Shown: positions 1 through 7,874 of the stretch, in pieces
How the letters are laid out: each line of letters starts with the position of its first letter
How positions within the stretch are numbered: the first letter of the stretch is position 1
Assembly (NCBI GenBank): GCA_014825775.1
Contig: MVAQ01000269.1
Coordinates: 1-26,443, forward strand
DNA: 26,443 nt
Direction: 5' to 3'
From: Krasilnikovozyma curviuscula
Lineage: Eukaryota > Basidiomycota > Tremellomycetes > Cystofilobasidiales > Mrakiaceae
Notes under the pieces: model-generated
The model's input: the letters and a program-made list of their open reading frames with translations, nothing else
Databases searched by the model: none
Told to the model about the DNA's origin: nothing
Translations under genes and position numbers: made by a program

Positions 1-73
1 TGCGACGACGGAAGTGAGGGTGATGAGGTGAATGGTGTTAGTACCGATGAGAAGTTGGATATCCTCCGAAGAC
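1..73. repeat. Direct repeat, copy A (in exon 2 of the UTP5-like gene)
   Basis: Positions 1-73 match 772-844 in the same orientation with two mismatches (positions 15 and 39). Copy A is cut by the window edge and may extend further left. Read on the minus strand in the spliced frame, it repeats the peptide around EDIQLLIGT-TIHLITL-SVVA. Both mismatches change the amino acid (His to Asn, Pro to Thr). Confidence 0.9.
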
Positions 74-1500
74 ACGGCAGGTGATTCATGATATCGAGTA
101 GTTGGTTTGACCTAAAAGCGATATTGGTCAATTTGATGAGAAGACAACGACAGCAGTAAGGCAGTAACACTACTCACAGCTGAAATAGAAGAGACAGTTT
201 CTCTCATCATTTCTCCAACATCCTTCTTGATAACCTGGAATTCACCTTTCTTGTCCGATAGGTCCTGCGTTTCCCAGATCAATCCATTCCCGCTCAAAGC
301 CCTAGCCCATCCAACCTCATTCTTTGTGATAAACGCGATGTTGAGCAAGTCCGACCCTGAGGCAGAGGTGGTAGATACGGTAAACGTCGAGGAAGGAGCA
401 AAAGTGGTAAGTTTAGACTTCTTCGAAGATGATGGTGTTGCTGAGTCGGCTGAAGCGGGGATTGAGACGATAGAGATGGCTCCGGCCGTCGTCGTGAAGG
501 CTAACACAGCAGCAGCACCTTCTTGACCTTCACCAGATAGAGCAAGAGCTACACTCTTGATGTCACTTCCGAGCGGAATTACACCAGCCAGAGAAGGTAA
601 CCCTGGGAACTCTGGGAGCTTCCATACAGAAGCTGATCTGTCGTTGAGAGCGACGGAGACGACTTGCGACAACGTCGCAGAATCAGTAGGAATGATTACT
701 AAGGATGTAATTGTCGTGGAATGACCACCTGGGAAGCTGCTCAGCAAACTCGTTGAAGTGATCGGTGAACTTGCGACGACGGAAGGGAGGGTGATGAGGT
801 GAATGGTGTGAGTACCGATGAGAAGTTGGATATCCTCCGAAGACTCATCAGATGAAGTGAATGCCAAAGAGGTGATTGCTGTTGTCACATTGACGTTGGA
901 AGGAATACTGAAGATGCTGAGTGGTGAAAGAGCCGTCAGGTTAGAACCTCCTCTGTACAGACCAAGCAGTGGCTTTGGGTTTGTTGGAGTAGGAGCGTAT
1001 GCAACTATCAGTCCATGAGTGAACGAAAAGGACATAGCCGTAATTTGAGATGTTGAGGAAGTTGCCGAAGAGGTTGCGACAGTAGGTATGATTTGACCGA
1101 TGGCTCTCCACCCGTTGGCTGAGTTTGAAGAACCGCTGTACAGAGCAATTGAAGAAGAGTCAAATCCAATAGCCAGTATTGACTCTGAGGGTCCCTTGGC
1201 TGAACCATCGTTGGACTTTCTTCGCTTCTTCTTTTTACCAGCTGGATCCTCGGCCCCAGCAGCTGTTTCACACCAAGTAGCACTAGTAGCTACACCCAGA
1301 TTCTTTGGCAAGCTGAACTGTTGGATGAGAGTTGTTGTAGGAGCTGTGGTGTACAGTCTGAAGGACGATGAGGCCGGGTTGATGTTGGCGAGGAGTGTTG
1401 AGGATGCTGAAACGAGTGTGATTTGACCTGGCGTTGCTTGGATAGGCTGGGAAGCTGAAGGGACAGTAGCCCCAGTTGACTGAGAAGATTTCTTTCCCAT
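1..1500 (-). CDS. UTP5: UTP5/WDR43-like beta-propeller protein (3' part off the left edge)
   Basis: Starts at the ATG at 1500. Exon 1 (1500..178) gives 441 residues. The frame then meets GTGAGT at 177, and a 66-nt intron (177..112) ends in CTTTTAG. From 111 the frame stays open to the window edge, so the TAG at 114-112 is the intron acceptor and not the real stop. The N-terminal half resembles the WDR43/Utp5 propeller: a strand ending in Trp (residue 76), a basic insert (KKKKRRKS, about residues 89-96), then an LAIG...IALYS blade. Utp5 family proteins are t-UTP/UTP-A subunits of the nucleolar SSU processome, needed for pre-rRNA transcription and 18S processing. The defining C-terminal Utp12 domain would lie outside the window, so the assignment rests on this half alone. 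Exon 2 repeats a piece of exon 1 (see the repeat entries). Confidence 0.5.
772..844. repeat. Direct repeat, copy B (in exon 1 of the UTP5-like gene)
   Basis: Partner of the copy at 1-73. It encodes about residues 219-243 of the UTP5-like protein. Similarity stops sharply on its right side: the shared GAAGAC is followed by unrelated sequence. This gives a sharp junction near 73/844 and not a gradually decaying repeat. Confidence 0.9.
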
Positions 1501-1901
1501 CCTAGCGAGCTGGCTTCGATGCGGTCTGTGAGGAAATCAACACCTCAAAATCTTCGCCAGAAATTTTAGAGGCTTGAGACGCCGCCACATACTGCACCTT
1601 TACCTCAATAGAAACGATCTCAGATTATTGAAAAGGACCTGGAAGAGATATGACGAATACCCAGAGGTCCTTGCCTGCCTTCTGTTGTAAAGAAGTTGCA
1701 GAAATGTACGTGGCGGATCAAAACATCACAACTGCTGCATTTTTACAAAAAGCTGACCACAGCATAGTCCAACGTATAGCCTAAATATACAACCAGTTAC
1801 TCCTCAAGACAAGACTAACATTTTCTCATTTTCCTCTCGCATCGCGCTACCTTCTAATCTTTTGAGACTCTCATGCAAGGCTACTATTTCTGACCTGTCA
1901 C
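1501..1901. promoter_or_regulatory. Intergenic: UTP5-like promoter and BAR-SH3 gene 3' end
   Basis: About 400 nt between the start codon of the UTP5-like gene and the stop codon of the BAR-SH3 gene, both read leftward. It must hold the 3' UTR of the latter and the promoter and 5' UTR of the former. I see no further gene or clear element. Confidence 0.5.
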
Positions 1902-4303
1902 TTAACCAAAAGGATTGACCGCATCAGCCGATCCAACACTCCTCGAACTAGGTCGATTTCCAACTGGTCTCAGACTTGCTCTAGATGGCAGCCCCATTGA
2001 CGGGAAGAGTGGTTGCTGGGGCTGGTTGATTCCATCAGGCGAATGACCACCGGATCGATAGCCGCTGCTGCTTCCAACCGTAAGACGACGAGCCATTGGT
2101 GGAGGGGGTGGGGGTGCCTTTCTGCCGAGAGATGGGAATCGTGAGGAGGTTGGGCTCGCGGTTGTCGGTTGTGGATCGAAAAAAGGTTTTTCGTGGTCGT
2201 CGTCCTCGGATTCGGATGGATATGTCACGGATTCTTCAGGTTCTGTTTCACTGTCATCGATAGAGATCTGTTTCATTGGTTTCGTGATGGATGACGCTGC
2301 GTTCGAGGAGGGAGGAGGTAATCGTCTGCTTGAGCTGCCACTATCGTAAGTTGATCCTGAGGGACGTGCAGATGCTGGTAGTGGAGGAGGGACAGGGCGA
2401 GAGTAATTCTCACAGTAGGCAGATGGGAAAAGGCCTGAGCGACCTTCGGCCTCGACTGTTCCTGTCCACCAATCCTCAGAGATTTCATCGTTGACAATGA
2501 CGATGTCGCCTACTCTGAGAGACAACTCGTCCACAGCTGTAGGCTCATAGCTGAACTTTGCTCTGACCATCTTCCTGCTCGGTGACGCGGGTGCAGTGAC
2601 AGTTCGCTTGAACGGTGGTGGTGGTATGACTGAGAGCTGTCTTTTGGATGCTGATGAGCCTGATCTTGAACGGCTGGCGAGTGAAGGTGCCTGATGAAGT
2701 GACTCTTTAATTTCTCTTCTATAGTCCGAGTCATCTTCATCGTCGTAGTCTTTTTGTTGTTGATCATAAAAGCTCTCCTGCTCGTCGGCCAAGTTTCCGT
2801 AACTCTTCTCCTTCTTTCTGGTCAATGTGCCAAATAGACCTGTTGAAGCTCTTTTGTTGTTGTTTCCACCATCAGACTTGTTGGTTGCAGCGCTGTTAGA
2901 ACGGGAACGGTTCCCTTTTTTGTTGGGGGATGAAGGTGGTTGCTCTTCGTCTGAATCTGGGTAAGCAGATTTGGTTGCTGAACGCGAGGGAATGTTTGGT
3001 CGTCCGAACGACCTGACTGTATCTGAACGCTGTCTAGTAGCAGTGTACGGGGAAGATGATGAGGGCGTTCTTTGATTTGCTGAAGCAGACCTGCTTTGAA
3101 GGGCGTGGCTTTAGTGTCCGGCGTGACGCTTGGCTTGGAAACGACTCACGGTTCGGGCCAGCTCTCTTTTAATTCCATCAAGATGGAGTGACGCTGCGAA
3201 ATGAAGCTCAACTCTGCTTCAAGGAACTCAGTGAGATCCCTAAAAAGAAATCGTAAGGGAGTGATGCAATCATGATCAGCAAAAGACGGACCGCACAAAG
3301 ATGAGAGATGCTGAGACGTACTGCAGCTGCGAGTTATCTCCTTCATGTATAATGTTCATTCTCATTTCAACATCTTCCTGTGTCTCCTCACTAGAACGAT
3401 CGAAGGGAGACTTGTCAGTCACCCACAGATGGACGTGTCGCCGGAGGAAGAGAAGTTACTCACAATCGCGCTCTCGCTGTCTCCACATCCGCATCCAGCT
3501 GTCTACTATCCTTCTTCGAAGTGTTTTGTCTCTTGAGAGCAGCATCCATGGTCACTCTTCTTGAATCCAACTTCTTTCTGAAAGCTTGATAGTCTCTGAC
3601 ATGTTCCATCGAGCGAGCCATACCGGCCAAGAACCCCTCTTCTAGGTTATTTACAAAGTCCTCTTGTAAAGCTGCTATTTTACAATGAGCTCTCCCGAAT
3701 TCCATGAGCGCTTTCCCTGTCGTCGTTGACAAGATGAGAATGGTCTGAGTTGAGTGATTCCCATCAGAGAAACTGAAGTTGGGCTCACCATATGGAGAAT
3801 ACCGGTCCAGCGCATCACCATGGGAGATCATGACCAAAGCCAAACTCTCAATAGGGAAGATCTTCCCATCGGTCGCAGCATCCTCCGATTTCTCCCTCTT
3901 GGACAGATGCTTGACATACGTCTGAGCGCTTGAGTCGATCCTTTCAATTCCCCTTCGCTTCACTTCAATCTCAGCTTCCAAGTCGAGGAATGAACTGCTG
4001 TGCTCAGTCTAGCAATAGGGAGGTAGAGACGATCAGTTGAGCACCACGACCGCGCCGGTAGTCAGGGAGCACCTCAATGCGTTGACAACTAGCAGCTTTC
4101 GATTGGGATCAGCTTACTTTTTCTTCCTTGAAAAGGGTCTCTCCTACTCTCTGAGTGAACTTGTCTATCTGTAGCAGCGTGGGAATAAGTAAGAAAACAG
4201 CGTTCGGAAAACGTGTCGAGAGGGGGAGGCGATGAAGCCAGAAAAAAGGTCATTGCTTCCCTGACGATGCAAAGCTTACCTGTTTAGCTCCCTTCTTGAG
4301 CAT
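1902..4303 (-). CDS. Endophilin-like BAR and SH3 domain protein
   Basis: Six exons: 4303..4280, 4168..4118, 4008..3464, 3390..3322, 3239..3150 and 3090..1902. They join in frame into 655 residues. The first 25 residues (MLKKGAKQIDKF...) form an amphipathic, basic start like helix 0 of N-BAR proteins. A helical BAR domain follows to about residue 260, ending in an FLEAELSFI...HSILMELKESW helix of endophilin type. Residues 260-430 are Ser/Arg-rich and probably disordered. An SH3 domain lies at about 433-491, with ALYDY-like AKFSYEP, the DELSL acidic stretch, the WW pair and the GLFPSAY end. A Pro-rich tail follows, including a PPPPPP run. Endophilin-type proteins sense or bend membranes at endocytic sites and recruit Pro-rich partners through SH3. 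Yeast Rvs167 plays the related role, but the start here fits endophilin better. The function is inferred from domains. Confidence 0.85.
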
Positions 4304-4811
4304 GGTGGAATTCCAGTTCTATGAGTTGAGTTGGTTGCTGCTTGTGTTGGAACAGTTATCGTCGTTTCGTGTGGACCAGCGATTCTGTATCTCGTACGAT
4401 GTGAAGGAGCTCTTGAATTTACGCAGCTTCAGGCCTTTTGGATAAGATGGAAAGGATATAATCAAAGCTGATATTTTTTTCAGTTGTAAGCGAGCAGCCA
4501 GCTTTCAACGTGGGAGAGGAAGACTGTTTGAGCGTTTGAAACCATCTTGCCGCAGCGAGCCGAAGAAGGTCAGTACAAAAAAAAGAACATGGAATCATCA
4601 TTGACCCCATCCTCCAACTCATTCCTTCGAACAAACACGATACGATGGTAAAAACAGGTCAACAGTTCCTGCGTTTGTATAATAAAAAAATTGTCTGCCC
4701 GAGTGGAGCGCGTGCAACTCAAAAGAAACTGTGGGGAGTGCGATGGTCCGTAAGTTTACTAACGCCTTACAGAGCAAAACACCGTACATTAGTTCATTCT
4801 GCACATTGATA
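4304..4811. promoter_or_regulatory. Intergenic: BAR-SH3 promoter and di-SUMO-like 3' UTR
   Basis: About 510 nt between two leftward genes. Short open frames here show no family similarity and no convincing splice pattern. No RNA gene was recognised. Confidence 0.5.
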
Positions 4812-6186
4812 TTATGATTTAGTCCCACAGTCGTATCCTCCACCATCCTGTTCACAAAAAATAGAGCATGAGAGAAAGTCAGAAGCAAGTCGAGAATGCT
4901 ATCAACGAAAGCAACTTTACATGGTGCAAGAACGCTTCAATCTCATTGACAACATTTTCAGAATCATCAACAAAATCATGCTAATCAATAGATGGTACAT
5001 CTTGGGTCAGCTGGATCTTGGATATTGGAGCTTTGTTGCAGCTTACCTCCTCCGGCGTGTGTTCCGCATGGACAGCTTTACCTCCATCAACGCATCTGAA
5101 CGAGTAGGTATTTGGCTCGATGTTCAGTTTGGTGTGGAACTTCTCTGTTTCCGCCAAGACAGCATCCACAAATTGGTGAGGGTCGTCGAGGAAGAAGAGA
5201 AAGAATAATTTCACATACGCATCAGTTTCGCAAACGAGCTCGACATTTTGATCTTGAACTCCATTGTTTGATCGTCATCTGGAACTTTGTCCTTCCGCAC
5301 TACTCTGACCAGACAACGAGGCACTCTGTCAAAAATGAGAAAACGAAAGGAGAATGCCGTTAGGTCAGGTGAATTGAGCAGCGCATGCTTCTTGAATGAT
5401 ATGAGGACTGACTCGTCTTTCCCACCCTTTGACGGCGAGCTTTGGGCACCACCAATTTCTGAAAAACAGAAGGGAATTTGTTCAACCCCGAGTACGCAAA
5501 GCAACGAAAGGGAGAAAAGTTGGGAAACTCACGAGTGACAAACGCTTGCAGCTCATTCACATTTTCTTCAGCGCCTTCCGACGCAAACTCCAGCTGTAGT
5601 CCCACAAAGAGAATTACACAGAAAGACTTTAGTTAGTTATCGTTAAGAGAACCTGAGGCTAATATAAGGAGACTTTTGTACCATTTTCGGCGTGTCGCCT
5701 TTGGCCACACGAACACCATTGTGTCGAAAACCGTACGTCTCTAGATGTGGTTAGGTAAGACGGAATACCACCTCAGCCTCACCATCTTTTGCGTAGTGGT
5801 TACAAAAGCAGAAAGAAACACCAACCAGCTGGAGCTTCCAGCCTCTCGTGGAATGCCTTCATCATCTTCTCGAACGTAGCTGCTCTCTTGATCTTGAAGT
5901 CCAAACCTATTGGACATACAAGGCATCAGTAAATATGTTTCGGTTTAGGAAATTTGGCATTTGATGAGGAAAGGCCGAAAACGCTTAGTCTTCGAAGCCT
6001 TCTTTCTCCTTCACGAAAAGTAGGGAAGACTTGCTGAGCTCAGACCCATTCAGAGTGTATGATACATTGACGAGACATCGTGAGTTGCTGTTACCATGAG
6101 GAAGATGAATTCATCAGTAGTGCTGGTTGAACTTCTCAGAGGGCAGGTGAGGGTTCTACTCACTCTTTTTCTGGTTGCTCAGCCAT
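4812..6186 (-). CDS. Tandem SUMO-like (di-SUMO-like) protein, 207 aa
   Basis: Ten exons: 6186..6164, 6087..6035, 5906..5826, 5740..5682, 5593..5533, 5458..5413, 5325..5219, 5144..5047, 4980..4921 and 4847..4812. They join in frame to 207 residues. Domain 1 (about 10-96) has the SUMO pattern: RCLV strand, LDFKIKRAATFEKMMKAF, YGFRHNGVRV, GDTPKM, then AFVTQIGG. A 12-residue linker (SSPSKGGKDE) leads to domain 2 (about 109-199): RCLVRVV, MEFKIKMSSSFAKLM, YSFRC, HTPEE, then EAFLHHDGG. It ends with a short tail, GYDCGTKS. SUMO is made as a precursor cut after Gly-Gly and joined to lysines. Paired SUMO-like domains are known in Rad60/Esc2/NIP45, but there they sit at the end of long proteins. Here nothing else is present. 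Whether it is processed or conjugated is unknown. One intron must be GC-AG for the frame to hold. Confidence 0.75.
5907..6034 (-). other. GC-AG intron 2 of the di-SUMO-like gene
   Basis: The exon before it must end in phase 1 to keep the LDFKIK frame. No GT donor in the usable part of that exon is in phase 1. A GCAAGT hexamer at 6034-6029 is in the right phase and matches the known GC-AG donor consensus. The acceptor is CCAATAG just before 5906. The join gives NGSELSLDFKIK, a good match to the beta1-beta2 hairpin of SUMO. Confidence 0.6.
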
Positions 6187-7874
6187 TCTACTCGACCGCA
6201 ACGCAGGCCCTTGACGGGCTGTACTGTCCTCCTTTGATGCCGCAGGGAAGTGGACCTGGAGCGTTTCGGAAGAGCTGGGAGGCTGTCGAAGGACAGCTTC
6301 AGCGTCGCGACTCAGTGGGTGGCGCGCCGATTTTCGATGGGCATTATCTCGCACTACCTGAGAGAGAAGAGTTTTTGCGTCGTTTGCTTCGCTACTGGAT
6401 ATTTTGAAGTAAATACAGTAAAGCATCTCTGAATGGACACATTGAGGTGCAGGCTAGGCTTTCGAAGGATTGGAAAGAATGGGAACACTCGACTTGCTTC
6501 CTCCATCTCTTTCTGCTATTTGGAAAGGTGAACCCACCTCATATTTATAGCGGTTATATCGTGTCCTGGATATGGACAGACGTTCCCTCTTGCTTTCGAG
6601 TCGGTTCAAAGCCTGACTTCAATCCTGTTCCATTTCAAAATAGACACCACAGTCGACACTAAACACCCAAACTATAAACTTCTCACAGTCTCCCATCGAC
6701 ATACTGAACCAGGAAGAGGACGTATAGACCCCGAACGAGGATGACCGCAAAACAGGTCCCCACTCGCGATGCATATCCGTGCAGGACGCAGCGTCGAGGA
6801 GAGCTGTTTTGGTGTACATCCCGAGCAGACTGTATACGGGCCATCCTGGTAGGTACTCGACGGTATGTGAACTTCCCCTACCCTTGCCTGCTGAAGAAAT
6901 CGAATACAAGAAGCAGAACGACACACTGTTTGGGGATGGAGATCTAGAGGGCAAACTATCAGTATCAGTCTCTAGGAAGAATCTCTTACCTGCTGAAAGA
7001 AAGAGAAAGATATGCGTTCAGCTGAACTGGAAGAGAAAGTTCCTTGCTCTTCTTATAGAAAAAAAAATGCGCTCGAGCCTCGAGCCCCTCATAGACGAGC
7101 GGATATGACAATGCTGAACTGAGTTGACTACGGCTGCGAAGGACTACCCCTGTGTTGAAATGTAGGGGGAAGGGGTTGCAAGTAGAAAGCTTTGGGGGAC
7201 CCCAAAGATTAGATTGGTGGAAGATAAGAAAGGACTGTGAGATGCAAGTTGTGGTCGATGCGTCAGGTTTAAACGATTAAATTGAGCGCGTCTATCACAA
7301 ATCTAACTCCCAGTGGAAATATCCTCGCATTAGTCAGAGTTTCGCACTAGTCAGAGCTACCTTGCGGCCCTTGAGGTATTAATGATGTCTAGTATTGTGT
7401 AAGAAAAGTCTTAGACTTGCGGGATTGAAGTTATTGCAATCAGAGATGCGATGATACGTTTTCTCTTCCGTCTCATCCTACCCCTCCTCTAATGACCACC
7501 AGCATGATTGAGAAACATCGTTTGTCCAAGAGTTTTGAAGTATACAGCGAGTTTTACGCGTGTAATTGGATTTTAGAACTCCGAATCTGCGAATATACCG
7601 AAAACGTAAACAACGCGGCTTATCTCAAGCTGCTTTTTCCGTCCGAGACCCCTTGTGACATGTTTATCGTAGCAGGAGCAGAACGGTAGAAGACGGCTCT
7701 GCTCATGAGCTCAGTCCTGCAACAGTGGAGAAGCGGTTTCGCATGTGGCGGACAGGCCATCTCGAAACTGCCTGTGTGCCGTGAATTACCGCCTCGAATC
7801 TGCCTCTGACCACAGTCGAATTTTCCCCATCCCCAACACATCCCTCAGCCAACCGTTAGCACCCACAATAAGCT
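6187..7874. promoter_or_regulatory. Long divergent intergenic region (di-SUMO-like / DAK)
   Basis: About 1.7 kb between two start codons facing away from each other, the longest gap in the left half. It should hold both promoters and 5' UTRs. The open frames inside (largest about 110 codons, minus strand near 6620-6950) show no family match, and I could not build a spliced gene. A small spliced gene or non-coding RNA cannot be excluded. Five CCCCT/AGGGG pentamers occur, at 7147, 7164, 7171, 7481 and 7649. Confidence 0.5.
7147..7207. promoter_or_regulatory. STRE-like cluster plus perfect inverted repeat
   Basis: CCCCT at 7147-7151 and AGGGG at 7164-7168 and 7171-7175 match the stress-response element core used by Msn2/4-type zinc-finger factors in yeasts. 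Next to them is a perfect inverted repeat, CTTTGGGG (7190-7197) and CCCCAAAG (7200-7207), with a GA spacer. It lies about 670 nt upstream of the DAK start codon. A regulatory role is inferred only from position and motif. Confidence 0.35.

Noticed and set aside
112..1500. Treating the 462-codon frame ending in TAG at 112-114 as a complete gene
   Set aside because: The last 21 codons look like an intron (GTGAGT start, CTTTTAG end, 66 nt). The frame reopens right after it and carries a repeat of upstream coding sequence.
5741..5926. Reading exon 3 of the SUMO-like gene in the FGLQDQESSYV frame, which is open longer
   Set aside because: Only the LDFKIKRAATFEKMM frame aligns with SUMO and with the second domain of the same protein, and it joins neighbouring exons in phase.
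6619..6954. 111-codon minus-strand open frame in the divergent intergenic region
   Set aside because: No family similarity. Opposite-strand frames of similar length overlap it, and no splice pattern or ATG context supports it.
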